The notes beneath the pieces were generated by a model. The model had not been told where the DNA came from, did not search any database, and worked only from the letters and a program-made list of their open reading frames with translations. Positions 1 through 9,496 of a stretch of 64,000 nucleotides of DNA are shown here, piece after piece (within the stretch, counting starts at the first letter, position 1; each line of letters opens with the position of its first letter). Origin of the DNA: CAVTHW01 sp963734625 (GTDB lineage Bacteria > Acidobacteriota > Terriglobia > Bryobacterales > Bryobacteraceae); contig CAVTHW010000018.1 in NCBI GenBank assembly GCA_963734625.1, positions 280,240 through 344,239 of the forward strand, written 5' to 3'. A program made the position numbers and the translations under genes.

Positions 1-2
1 GG

Positions 3-1772
3 CCACTGCCGTTTGGGCTCAGGGGCCCGGCGGAGGAGGGTAGGGGCGGCGCGGGGGCGCCCCAGGGCCGAGGCGCCGGAACCACTGCGCAGGCCGGCCA
101 GGGAGCCGCCCAGTCGCGGACGCCGGCCGTCACCGATCCCAAGAAGCTCGCCCGCATCGAAGGCCGCGTGGTGAATGCCGCGACGGGAGAGCCCATCCCG
201 AGGGCTAGCCTGACACTGGCCGGGTCGGCCCAGGGCGCCAGTTCTAAGGCGGCCCGGTCCGACTCCGAAGGCCGGTTCGTCATGGAGGCTCTCCAGCCCG
301 GTTCCTACCGGCTGACCGGCGACCGGGTCGGCTTTCTCCGCCAAGGGTACGGTTCGCGAACCCCCGGCGGCACCGCCGCGCCCCTGAACCTGTCCGAATC
401 GCAGAGCCTGAAGGACGTCGAGCTGAGGCTGACGCCCCAGGGAGTCATCCTGGGAACGGTGCTTGACGACGAAGGCGACCCAACCCCGCGCGCCATGGTC
501 ACGGCTACTCAACTAGGCAGTTCCGCCAGCTCCGCGGGACGCGGAGGCGGGGGCCGCGGAGGAATGGGCGGCCAGCAATCCGGCGGAGGCTCCGCCACGG
601 CTAATGACATCGGCGAATTCCGCATTGCCGGCCTTTCTCCCGGACGTTACACGGTTGTGGCTACAAGCCAGGGCCGGGGGGGAGGAGCAGGAGGCCGCGG
701 AGGCGGGATGCCGGGGCAAATTGTCAGCGCCCAGGAGGACGAGGCGCTCCTGCCGACCTACTACCCATCCACGCTTGACGCGACCGCTGCTGCGCCGGTG
801 GAAGTAACTCCCGGCCAGGAGGTCGGCGGCGTCACCATTAGCCTGAGAAAAGGCTCTCTCTACAAGGTGCAGGGGAAGGTTGCCGGCGCATCCAGCCAGG
901 ACATGGCCAACTTGAATATCATGCTGATGCGTCGCGGCAACGCTGGCATGGGCGGGATGGGGCGATCCGGGAATGGCTTGAACGCCGACGGGTCTTTCGA
1001 AATCACCCGAGTCCAGCCGGGCTCCTATTACCTGATTGCGCAGCGAATGGGAAGACAACAGCAGGGACCGGGCTTGCTTGGACGCGCTAACGTGGACGTA
1101 TCCAGCAGCGACGTAACCGGCATCGTCGTGCCTTTAGCCGAACCGATCACGGTCACCGGAACAGTCAAGGTCGAGGGCACGCAGCCGGCGAGTAACACGC
1201 GGCTGACCGTTTCCCTTAGCTCCATCGAGCGCTTGCCGGTGGGCTCTCCCAGCGCCCGGATGACCGATGCTACCAGCTTCAAGCTGGACGCGGTCGCTCC
1301 CGACGCTTACTACATCACCTTTGGCGGCGTGCCGGCTGGAACTTACGTAAAATCCGTCCGCCTGAGCAACCAGGAAGTTCTCGAAAAGGGAATCGATCTT
1401 ACTAACGTCCGGACCACGGCGAACCTTGATGTGCTGTTGAGCCCCAAGGCGGCCACCTTGAGCGGGATCGTGACGGACAAAGACCAGCCGCTCTCCGGAA
1501 GTTATGTGGTGATCCTGGCCGACCCTCCCCGCGAGGCCCAGATTTACCTGAATAAGTCCACGACCACCGACCAGAACGGCAAGTTCTCGTTCAGCGGACT
1601 GGCCCCGGGCGACTACAAGCTGTACGCCTGGGAAGAGTACAGGCAAGGCACCACCCAGAACCCGGACATGGCCAAGCCGTTCGAGCAGAAAGCCGTCAAA
1701 GTCAGCCTCAAGGAGAGCGCCACGGACACGGTCGAGCTGCCGGTACTCAAGGCCGAAGACGCGCGCAACTGA
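3..1772 (+). CDS. CarboxypepD_reg-domain exported protein, 5' partial
   Basis: The frame is open from the window edge to a stop at 1770-1772, so the gene starts upstream; a GTG at 168 is not a convincing start because in-frame coding-like sequence precedes it. The protein repeats the carboxypeptidase regulatory-like (prealbumin-like beta sandwich) pattern at least three times: IEGRVVNAATGEPIPRASL, then VILGTVLDDEGDPTPRAMV, and near the C terminus LSGIVTDKDQPLSGSYVVIL, each followed by a G-x-F-x-F/G-L-x-P-G-x-Y signature. Gly-rich loops lie between domains. In Acidobacteriota such proteins are secreted or are modules of TonB-linked surface proteins; substrate unknown. Another frame at 2-40 reads like the end of a signal peptide (AVWAQGPGGGG), suggesting a one-base error near 41. 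Confident about the fold, not the role. Confidence 0.8.
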   Translation, partial: PLPFGLRGPAEEGRGGAGAPQGRGAGTTAQAGQGAAQSRTPAVTDPKKLARIEGRVVNAATGEPIPRASLTLAGSAQGASSKAARSDSEGRFVMEALQPGSYRLTGDRVGFLRQGYGSRTPGGTAAPLNLSESQSLKDVELRLTPQGVILGTVLDDEGDPTPRAMVTATQLGSSASSAGRGGGGRGGMGGQQSGGGSATANDIGEFRIAGLSPGRYTVVATSQGRGGGAGGRGGGMPGQIVSAQEDEALLPTYYPSTLDATAAAPVEVTPGQEVGGVTISLRKGSLYKVQGKVAGASSQDMANLNIMLMRRGNAGMGGMGRSGNGLNADGSFEITRVQPGSYYLIAQRMGRQQQGPGLLGRANVDVSSSDVTGIVVPLAEPITVTGTVKVEGTQPASNTRLTVSLSSIERLPVGSPSARMTDATSFKLDAVAPDAYYITFGGVPAGTYVKSVRLSNQEVLEKGIDLTNVRTTANLDVLLSPKAATLSGIVTDKDQPLSGSYVVILADPPREAQIYLNKSTTTDQNGKFSFSGLAPGDYKLYAWEEYRQGTTQNPDMAKPFEQKAVKVSLKESATDTVELPVLKAEDARN

Positions 1773-1777
1773 CCCGG

Positions 1778-2062
1778 CTACTGCAGGCGGTTCCCGCGCC
1801 GCTCATTGAAGACCAGTTCGTCGAAGATGGCCAGCACCAGCTTGCGGTAGCTGTATACGCGCCGTAGGTCTTCGCGGAAGGGCGGGTCGTAGTAGCGGGC
1901 CCTCATCCACTTCTCCAGCAGTTGTGGAGAAACGTCGATTTCCCGCCTCAGCTTTTCGACCGAGTGGCCGCGCAGGGAGAGCCCGTAGAACATCGCCGCC
2001 TCCCGCTGCGGGGTGGCCCAGTCGACGTTGCCCCTCTGCCCCAGGCTGCCACCTCTTGGCAT
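1778..2062 (-). CDS. Small conserved hypothetical protein, HTH-like
   Basis: A 94-residue frame starting at an internal ATG (MPRGGSLGQRG); a longer frame runs upstream but overlaps vapC and looks non-coding. The protein is helical and rich in Arg/Glu, with a stretch (GHSVEKLRREIDVSPQLLEK) that resembles a helix-turn-helix in which a regulator or transposase subunit picks a target. A basic segment with paired Tyr residues follows (ARYYDPPFREDLRRVYSYRK). It ends 5 bases from the convergent CarboxypepD_reg gene and lies 65 bases downstream of vapC on the same strand. I do not recognise the family beyond this resemblance. Confidence 0.5.
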   Translation of the reverse strand: MPRGGSLGQRGNVDWATPQREAAMFYGLSLRGHSVEKLRREIDVSPQLLEKWMRARYYDPPFREDLRRVYSYRKLVLAIFDELVFNERRGNRLQ

Positions 2063-2127
2063 AAAGCCCTCGAAAGAAAGTAGTATAGGCGCGTCCGAAC
2101 GCGTTCGCAACCGCACTGGGCGAGCCG

Positions 2128-2517
2128 TCATGTAACGTGAAGCACGGCGAGGTTCGTGTAGCGAGCGATGGCGGTAAAGTCGCGGTCCCTGTGCCAAACA
2201 GACACGCTGTTCTCGATGGCGATAGCCGCGATGAGGCAGTCAACCGAGGAACGAATGCTGTAGCCCCGCTTTCGGCCTTGTCTGTAGATCTCGGCTGCTT
2301 CCAGGTACAGACGCAATGGCAACGGGTCGCTCAAAACCGGCAATGCTAGATATGCATCGCGAAAGGCCGCCGCGCCCGCGGCTTCGCGCAATCCCTGAAG
2401 AACCTCCTGGGTGACTGGCCCGCAAGTGGCGAACTCCAGGAGATCGTCGGGGGAGACCGTTCGCCCCATTCTGCCGTTGAGCAGCTCGATCCAAACTGAG
2501 GTGTCGACCAGGATCAC
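2128..2517 (-). CDS. vapC: VapC-type PIN-domain ribonuclease toxin
   Basis: A 129-residue single PIN domain, the usual size for VapC. Acidic residues expected to bind Mg2+ are visible: D5 in ILVDTSVW, E38 in TQEVLQG, D93 in SVDCLIAAIA, and D111/D113 in the HRDRDF segment. VapC toxins are Mg2+-dependent RNases, often cutting tRNA or rRNA, held inactive by VapB. The start ATG overlaps the vapB stop by four bases (ATGA), so the pair is translationally coupled. Such pairs normally repress their own promoter. No sign of truncation. Confidence 0.93.
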   Translation of the reverse strand: MILVDTSVWIELLNGRMGRTVSPDDLLEFATCGPVTQEVLQGLREAAGAAAFRDAYLALPVLSDPLPLRLYLEAAEIYRQGRKRGYSIRSSVDCLIAAIAIENSVSVWHRDRDFTAIARYTNLAVLHVT

Positions 2518-2753
2518 CGGACGCTCTTCCGTCGTGACCGCCCGCCGCCGACGGCAGGCCGGTCCTCGCGCATCGCCTGCAGGTCACCTTCCCATAAGCC
2601 GTTCCCGAAGAACTGGTGGAGAGTCTGGAGCTTCTTCACCCGCAGGGTCTCCCGAAGCGCCATATTGACCGCCGCCGAGTAGGTCCGCGCTCCCAGGACG
2701 CGCGTCGCCTCCTCCAGAACCTGCGCATCAAGCACAAGATTTGTGCGTTTCAT
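2514..2753 (-). CDS. vapB: VapB-type antitoxin
   Basis: A 79-residue protein beginning MKRTNLVLDAQVLEEA, the ribbon-helix-helix style N terminus of the VapB family (DUF2191 type), followed by a C-terminal tail (LHQFFGNGLWEGDL) of the kind that wraps the toxin active site. The start was chosen at the ATG at 2751-2753; a longer frame upstream is the frameshifted end of metH. It overlaps vapC by four bases. Its role is to neutralise VapC and repress the operon. Lying 29 bases after the metH stop on the same strand, it may also be read from the metH transcript. Confidence 0.9.
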   Translation of the reverse strand: MKRTNLVLDAQVLEEATRVLGARTYSAAVNMALRETLRVKKLQTLHQFFGNGLWEGDLQAMREDRPAVGGGRSRRKSVR

Positions 2754-2782
2754 GTGTATATGATACCACCCAGCCGGCCGTC

Positions 2783-5700
2783 TCAAGTCCCCGCGACGCT
2801 GAAGTACACGCAATCCGGGTGGTGGAACACCAGCGCGCTGACGCTCGCTTCGGGGTCCATCATAAGGCCTTCGGTCAGCCGGACGCCGATGTCCTCCGGC
2901 TCGCAGCAGCTTCCAGATCCCGGCCTGGTCCTCCAGGTTCGGGCAGGCGGGATAACCGAAGCTGTAGCGCTTACCCCGGTAGCGGGTCGCGAACCGGTTT
3001 GGCATGGTCATTGAAGGCGGGTCGGGAAAGCCCCAATCCTCGCGAATGCGCCGGTGCAGCCACTCGGCGGCACCTTCCGCCGATTCCAGCGCCAGCGCCT
3101 GCAATGCGTGCGACCGGAAATACTCACCGGCAACCTTGGCCGCTTCGGCCCGCTCCCGGACGCCCTCCCCGGCCGTCACCACGAAGATCACGATGTGGTC
3201 CCGGCCGCCGTCCTCAGCGTCGAGCACGAAATCGCTCAGCGAGAGCCCGTCCGGCTTGGCCTGACGGCCGAAGGCGAAGCGTGCAGATCGGGGTGGCCTC
3301 TCCCGGTTCGAACAACCGCACCGAGTTCGCTTCCCGCTCGGCCTCGAAGAACCGCCAGACCGCCCGGACCTGCATGAATCCGGCCGCCCAGCGCTTCACT
3401 TCTTCCACCTGGTGCAGCAGTTCCAGCGCCTTCGCGTCGTGTTCCGCCACTCCCTTCTCGAAATTGCCCCGGTAGCCCAAGTGCTTCCCGTAAAGCATCT
3501 GCGGATTGATGTAGCTCCAGACTTCGGCGAGTTGCGGCACGTCGCGCACCCTGCGGTCGAGGTAGGGCGCCTCTGGAATCGGCACGTCAACCCGCACCCT
3601 GGGTGAGCGCCGCTCGGATGCAACCGCGACAGGCTCCGCCGCCGGAGATTCCTGCGCCTCGACTGCCGACGGCCGGTGAGCTTGCAAGCACCGTCTCGCG
3701 CGAGGCCGGGTTCATGAGCTCGTTCATCAGCCGCAGCCCGGTCATGGCGTCCCGGGCGTAACAGACCGCCTCGCCGTAAGCCGGCGCGATCTTGGTCCGG
3801 GTGAACTTGTGCGAGAGAGCGGCTCCGCCCACCAGCAGCGGCACGCTGATCCCCGCCTCCCGCAGGTCCTGCGCGGTGACGGCCATTTGCTGCGCGCTCT
3901 TCACCAGCAGCCCGGAGAGCCCGATCGCGTCGGGGGAGTGCTCGTGGAAGGCTTGTATGATGCGTTCGGGCGGCACCTTGATCCCCAGGTTGATCACTTC
4001 GTAGCCGTTGTTGGCCAGGATGATCTCCACCAGGTTCTTGCCGATATCGTGGACGTCGCCTTTCACCGTCGCCAGGATCACTTTGCCGCGCGTAGCCACC
4101 GAAGCTCTCTCCATGAACTGCTGCAGGTGCCCCACGGCGGCCTTCATGGCCTCGGCCGATTGCAGCACCTCCGCGACGATCAGCTCATTGTTGTTGAACA
4201 GCCGCCCGACCTCGCCCATTCCGGCCATCAAAGGTCCGTTGATGATTTCAAGCGGCGGCGTCCCTTCCTGGAGTTTCCGGTTCAGATCCTCGATCAAGCC
4301 GTCGCGCGTGCCCTCGACGATGTAGCTCGAGAGGCGCTGGTCCAATGGGAGCAGGTGCGTGTCCTTTTTGGCGCGCGGGCCGGCCTTCCGGAAGTGCTCG
4401 GTGATGGCCGCAATGTTGTGCTGGTTGATGGCGATCTTCTGCTCGCGGGTCTGCTCGCGCCAGTCTTCGGGAGCCAGCCGCAACTCCTCGGCGCCATCCG
4501 CCGGCGGCGTGTTGAACAACAGCCGCTCCGCCAGCCGCCGCTCCTCCTCCGGGATCGACGGGAAACGCTCCAACTTCTCCGCGTTAACGATCGCCAGGTC
4601 CAATCCCGCCTTGGTCGCGTAATAAAGAAAGACCGAGTTGACCACTTCGCGGGCCGCCGCCGGCAGGCCGAATGAGACGTTCGAGATCCCGAGGATGGTC
4701 TTGGCGTGAGGAATCCGCTCCTTGAAGAGCCGGACCCCTTCGATGGTTTCGACCGCCCCGCCGATGTAGTTCTCGTCGCCCGTCGCGCAGGGGAATACCA
4801 GCGCATCCAGAATAATGTCTTCGGGCGGAACGCCGTACTTCTCCGTTAGCAGCGCGTAGGACCTTTCGGCGACGGCCAGTTTCCGCTCGCGAGTGAAGGC
4901 CTGGGCTTGCAGCGGATCTTCGTCGATCGACCCCACCACGAGCGCCGCCCCGTAGGCCCTGGCGATGGGGCAGACCAGTTCGAACTTCTCCTCGCCGTCC
5001 TCCAGGTTCACCGAGTTGATGATGCTTTTCCCCTGGCAGTATGTCAGAGCCAGCTCGACCGCGGCCGCATCGGTCGAGTCGATCATGATGGGGGCCTTGA
5101 TCTTGCGGATCAGCCGTTCGTAAAACGGCGGGACGTCCTGCTTCTCCTCGCGCTCGCTGGATTGCAGGCACACGTCCACGATGTGCGCGCCATTGCGCAC
5201 CTGGCGGCGGGCGATCTCGCTCGCCTCCTCCCACTTCTCTTCGGCGATGAGTTGTTTGAAGAGCCGCGAGCCGATCATGTTGGTCCGCTCGCCGACAATC
5301 AGCGGGCGGCTGCTCGCCTCGGCCTCGACCAGTTCGACTCCCGAGTACATCGCCCTGTGGCTCGGCCCTGGCACGGCTCGCGGAGGCTTACCCTCGGCCA
5401 TGGCGGCCAGCGCCCGAATGTGCGCGGGAGTCGTGCCGCAGCAGCCGCCCACCAGGTTCAGCCAGCCGTTGCGGACAAAGCGTTCCAACTGCGCGGCCAG
5501 CGTCTCCGGCGTTTCGCCGTACGCGCCCTCCTCGTTGGGAAGGCCGGCGTTCGGGTAGCAGGAAACCCGGGTCGAGGCCATCTCGTGCAGCGTGCGGATA
5601 TGGTCCGTCATGAACTCCGGACCGGTGGCGCAGTTCAAGCCCACGGCCAGCAGGCCGGCCTGGGAGATCGACGCCCAGAACGCGTCGGCGGCCTGGCCGG

Positions 5701-6327
5701 CGAGCATGGCCCCCATGGCCTCGATGGTCGCCGAGGCGATCACCGGAATCTCCACGCCCATCTCGCGCGCGGCCTGCCGGATGCCGAGCAGTCCCGCCTT
5801 CACGTTGCGGGTGTCCTGGCAGGTTTCAAGCAGCAGCAGGTCCACGCCGCCCTCGATGAGCGCCGCGGCCTGCTCGCGGTAAGCGTCGCGCAATTCGCGA
5901 AGCTGATGCCGCCGGTCACCGTAATGGCCTTCGTCGTGGGCCCCATGGCGCCGGCGACAAAGCGCGGCCGGCCTGGCCTGGCGGACTCCCCGGCGGCCTG
6001 GCGGGCAAGTTGCGCGGCGGCGCGGTTCAATTCGCCCGCGCGATCCTGCCAGCCGTACTCCGCCAGAACCACCCGCGTGGCGCCGAACGTATTCGTCTCG
6101 ACGATGTCCGCGCCGGCTTCGAAGTACGCGCGATGGATGCCCAGGATGACGTCGGGCCGGGTCACACTCAGAATCTCGTTGCACCCTTCCAGGGCCGCAC
6201 CGCCAAAGTCGGCCGCGCTCAGGCTGGCCTGTTGCAGCATCGTGCCCATGGCGCCGTCGAGGATCAAGATGCGCTCGTGGAGCGCGTCAACCAGAGCCTG
6301 GCTCGGATGCTTCATACCTGTAGACAC
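2783..6327 (-). CDS. metH: Cobalamin-dependent methionine synthase, broken by four frameshifts
   Basis: Transfers a methyl group from 5-methyl-tetrahydrofolate through cobalamin to homocysteine. All four modules appear in order: homocysteine-binding barrel (ILDGAMGTMLQQ at the N terminus; zinc cysteines in GGCCGTTP), pterin-binding barrel (GERTNMIGSRLF), B12-binding domain (cap helices, then DVHDIGKNLVEI with the axial His) and AdoMet reactivation domain (TRYRGKRYSFGYPACPN). About 1,180 residues, near the family norm. Reading requires single-base shifts near 5897, 3687, 3278 and 2911; between them the protein is well conserved. The corrected C terminus ends YFSVAGT with stop at 2783. Evenly conserved pieces suggest sequencing indels, not a pseudogene. 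The divergent isomerase gene begins 92 bases upstream; no riboswitch is visible there. Confidence 0.93.
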
Positions 6328-6418
6328 CTTTGATTCTAACGGGTTCCCCTCTGGTCCCGCTGTGCTATTCTGATCGCTTGCGGACTACTTTCGACTTCTG
6401 AACAAAAGGAGAAATGCC

Positions 6419-7378
6419 GTGAAAGTTGGAGTATTTACCGCCATCCTGGCGGACCTTACCCTGGATCAAGTTATTGAGAAACTGAAGAGCAAAGGCATCA
6501 GTACGGTTGAACTGGGCACGGGCAACTACCCCGGCGACCCGCACTGCAAGCTGTCGATGCTGGAGAGCAAGACGGCGCTCAAGGAGTTCAAGCAGAAGCT
6601 GAGCGACAACGGGTTTACCATCAGCGCACTGAGCTGTCACGGCGAGCCGCTGCATCCCAACCCGGTCATCGCCAAGGCGGCGCAGGAAGTGAGCCGCAAG
6701 ACCATCCTCCTGGCCGAGAAGCTCGGAGTGCCTGTGGTAGTCGATTTCTCCGGCTGCCCGGGAGACCACGATCACGCCAAGTATCCCAACTGGGTCACCT
6801 CGGCCTGGCCCCCGCACTTCCAGCAGATCCTGGAGTGGCAATGGGAAAAGAAGGTCGCGCCCTATTGGATCAAACGCGCCCAATTCGCCGCGAATCATGG
6901 GGTGAAGATCGCCCTCGAGATGCACCCCGGTTTCGTGGTCCACAGCCCGCAGACGATGCTCAAGCTCCGCTCCATCGCCGGAAAGAACCTGGGCTGCAAC
7001 TATGACCCGAGCCACCTGTTCTGGCAGGGCATCGACCCCATCGCCGCCGTCCGCATCCTGGGGGATGCCATTTTCCACGTCCATGCCAAGGACACCCAGA
7101 TCTACAGCTACAACCTCCCCATGAGCGGCGTGCTCGATACCAAGCCTTACACCGACGAGCGCCATCGCGGCTGGATCTTCCGCGCCTGCGGCTGGGGCCA
7201 CGACGCCGGCTGGTGGAAGGAGTTCATCTCCACCCTGCGCATGTACGGTTACGACTACGTTCTCTCCATCGAACACGAGGACAGCCTCATGTCGGGCGAA
7301 GAAGGCCTGACCAAGGCCATCAAATTCCTTAGTGAGATCGTCATTCAGGAAAAGCCCGGCGTCGCCTTCTGGGCGTAG
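6419..7378 (+). CDS. Sugar phosphate isomerase/epimerase family TIM barrel
   Basis: A 319-residue protein of the xylose-isomerase-like/AP-endonuclease-2 TIM-barrel family (IolE-like). Visible are an N-terminal strand (MKVGVFTAILADLTLDQVI), a metal-site Glu in KIALEMHPGF, GCNYDPSHLFWQG, FHVHAKDTQ, and a late Glu in VLSIEHEDSLM, matching the Glu/Asp/His metal ligands of the family. Such enzymes isomerise or epimerise sugars or inositol derivatives; the substrate cannot be told. Start GTG at 6419 is chosen because AAAGGAG lies seven bases upstream; the nearby ATG runs straight into a stop. The last 150 bases are partly duplicated downstream (7520-7636). Confidence 0.88.
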   Translation: MKVGVFTAILADLTLDQVIEKLKSKGISTVELGTGNYPGDPHCKLSMLESKTALKEFKQKLSDNGFTISALSCHGEPLHPNPVIAKAAQEVSRKTILLAEKLGVPVVVDFSGCPGDHDHAKYPNWVTSAWPPHFQQILEWQWEKKVAPYWIKRAQFAANHGVKIALEMHPGFVVHSPQTMLKLRSIAGKNLGCNYDPSHLFWQGIDPIAAVRILGDAIFHVHAKDTQIYSYNLPMSGVLDTKPYTDERHRGWIFRACGWGHDAGWWKEFISTLRMYGYDYVLSIEHEDSLMSGEEGLTKAIKFLSEIVIQEKPGVAFWA

Positions 7379-7379
7379 C

Positions 7380-7675
7380 CGAGTGCTGGGCTCTGGAACG
7401 TGGGGCAGCCGTTCGCGGCTGCCGCCGGGCTTCTACCCGGCGACGACCGGATTTGGCTTGCCTGTCGGCCCCAGTCACTCGCGGGTGACCAACAAGTGAA
7501 CGTGGTTGGGCATGACCACGACGCCGCCTGGTGGAAGGAGTTCATCTCCACCCTGCGCATGTGGACAGCCTCATGTCGGGCGAAGAAGGCCTGACCAAGG
7601 CCATCCGGTTCCTCAGTGAGATCGTCATTCAGAAAACGAGTGCTGGGTTCTGGAACGTGGGGCAGCCGTTCGCGG
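7380..7675. repeat. Duplicated isomerase 3' end and flanking 39-bp direct repeat
   Basis: A 39-base sequence beginning CGAGTGCTGGG occurs at 7380-7418, just after the isomerase stop, and again at 7637-7675 with one mismatch. Immediately before the second copy, 7520-7636 repeats the last part of the isomerase gene (compare 7201-7350) with an internal deletion of under 40 bases and several substitutions. Between the copies lies a REP-associated transposase scrap. The arrangement looks like an old tandem duplication interrupted by mobile DNA. No open gene of its own. Confidence 0.85.
7419..7519 (-). pseudogene. REP-associated tyrosine transposase fragment (first copy)
   Basis: On the minus strand this piece encodes the family signature MPNHVHLLVT, which contains the HUH nuclease motif of Y1 transposases, followed by an out-of-family tail and a GCCGGG-type hairpin at 7425-7442. 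Only a few dozen codons remain; both ends are missing. A closely similar, longer copy lies at 11339-11575. These single-strand transposases normally mobilise REP hairpins. The scrap is bounded by the duplicated isomerase end on one side and the 39-bp repeat on the other. Confidence 0.75.
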
Positions 7676-9420
7676 ATCGGGTCGAGTGACGGGGATTGCG
7701 CCCCGTCACCCTCCCACACCACCGGACGTGCGGTTTTCCGCATCCGGCGGTTGAAGCAAGCGGCTCGTTATCTGCCGCCAGATCCGATGGCATCAGAAAG
7801 CCATGACGGCGAAGCGTCGCGTTCGAGAGCGCCGTGTGCAGACTCGGCTGGCCGGCCATGCCAGGCCCCTGCGGCAACTCTGCGCGACCTGGAGCATACG
7901 TCCGCGTAGGCCCAGACTCCGCAGCCGGCGCTGCTCTCCCTTCTGGGCTGTGCCACCGCAGCCAAAAGCATTTCCGGATATGCCGTCGGATCCATCCCTC
8001 CAGCCGGAAGATGGGGTGGCGATGTTCGGCCAGCCGGTAGTATCCCCACCAGCCCCGCACATACTGCTGCCAGGCGTCCCGCAGTTGGTTACTGGTTCGG
8101 CTCTGACAGCTCCGCCACTTCTCCCGTACTTTCGCTTTGAATCGCTCCAGACTTTCCGGAGCCGCTTCAATCTGCAGTTCGCGGTTCAGGCGAAATCCCA
8201 GGAATTTTCGTTCCCAGACCCTCCCTACCCCGCTCTTGGTCGGCGTTCACCTGTAGCCGCAGATGCTTCTCGATCCATCCCTGAACCGACTCCATCACCC
8301 GCTCCGCCGCCCGTTGACTGCCTACGTAGATGTTGCAGTCATCCGCGTACCGGCTGAAGTGGTGCCCTCGTCGCTCCAGTTCCCGATCCACCCCGTCCAG
8401 GTAGATGTTGGCTAACAGCGGAGATAGCGGTCCGCCTTGCGGCGTCCCTTCTACGCTGCTTACCACCACCCCGTCCAGCATCGCCCCCGCTCGCAGATAT
8501 CTCCCGATCAGCTTCAACACCCGTTTGTCTCGGATCACTTGCGCGATCTTCCCCATCAGGATGTCCCGGTTCACGCGGTCGAAAAATTTGGCAATGTCCA
8601 AATCCACTACCCAGTCCTGGCCTGCCCGGGCATACCCTTGCGCGGCTCGCACCGCATCGGCGCACTCCGCCCCGGCCGGAATCCATAGCTGTGCTCACTG
8701 AATCGTGGCTCCCAGATCGGTGTCATCGCCTGCAACAACATCTGCTGGATGAACCGGTCCATCACCGTCGGAATCCCCAACATCCGCGTTCCCCCGTTCG
8801 GCTTGGGTATCTCTACCCGCCTCACTGGGCTCGGCGTATAGGTTCCCGCCATCAGCTTGCGCATGGATCTTCGGCCAGTGCTTCAGAAGGTGTCCGTTCA
8901 ACTCCGTCCGTCTTCATCCCGTCGATCCCCGGCGCTCCCTGATTCGCGATCACCGCTTTCAGGGCCTGTCCGGTAGTTCTCCGGGCTGACTACTTCTTCC
9001 ATCAGGTTCTCGTACATCGCTTTCTGTCAGAGGTTCCGCAGAAGTTCCGCCTCGGGACCGCCGACGCCAGGCTCGCCGCGGTTCCACCGCTTCTGCCCGT
9101 TGCACTCTCCGGGAGACGACCGCAGTTGTCGCGCCCTTCGGATTTCAGATCCCTACTCGGCGTTCCCTTCAGTCTCCTCTCTAGCTCTGCCTTGCCTCTT
9201 CGGCCCTTCGCTCCACGGGCGTTACCCGGCTTCCTCGCTACTACGGCGTCTGCTGACTTCTTCCCGCGCTCTCACCGGGAAGATCTCCCCAGGTTAGGTG
9301 CAGAATCTGTCCCCTCGCGCCGCCCGGCTCTACCGGATGCGTCTCGGATGACGTTTGGGCTTCGCTGTTGCCAGCCAGCTTGCCGCCCGCACCCGGCCTC
9401 ACTGCCGGTTCGTGTTCCTG
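7676..9420 (-). mobile_element. Group II intron copy 1, 5'-truncated
   Basis: The 3' end is intact. Domain V reads at 7717-7750 on the minus strand (GGATGCGG - AAAA - CCGCACGTCC) and domain VI as a hairpin of GGGTGACGGGG with CCCCGTCACTC just beyond, ending near 7676. An intron-encoded reverse transcriptase lies within. The part of domain I at 9290-9420 matches 11078-11207 of copy 2, but the outermost ~120 bases present in copy 2 are missing and an IS110-like scrap follows instead. It should therefore no longer splice. Boundaries are within a few bases on the left and about 10 bases on the right. Confidence 0.85.
7760..9017 (-). pseudogene. ltrA: Group II intron reverse transcriptase/maturase, frameshifted
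   Basis: Reading from the ATG at 9017 (MYENLMEEVVSPENYR) one can follow RT domains across several frames: IPKPNGGTRMLGIPTV, FSEHSYGFRPGRSA, VVDLDIAKFFDRVNRD, TPQGGPLSPLLANIYLD, and the catalytic RYADD. The thumb and GIIM maturase motif (RRHIRKCFWLRWH) follow near 7960-8010. Shifts are needed near 8955, 8890, 8680, 8230 and 7930, and the C terminus is unclear, so the left limit is approximate. Close relative of the copy-2 enzyme. The number of lesions is higher than in neighbouring genes, so real decay is likely in addition to any read errors. Confidence 0.8.
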
Positions 9421-9496
9421 GTGGAAGAATTTGAGCAACGTCTTGGGCGAGGCCTTCTGCAGTTGCGGCAGAGTCGGCCACTGCAACAGCAGATCT
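9421..9496 (-). pseudogene. IS110-like transposase scrap between two introns
   Basis: The minus strand encodes about 25 residues reading LLLQWPTLPQLQKASPKTL followed by LKFFHQ, which resembles the region after the DEDD domain of IS110/IS1111 transposases. It is cut sharply at both sides by intron sequence. It is too short to function and too short to place with certainty. Confidence 0.5.

Noticed and set aside
6328..6418. Cobalamin or SAM riboswitch in front of metH
   Set aside because: Only 91 bases separate the divergent genes and no conserved B12-box or SAM-I core is visible.
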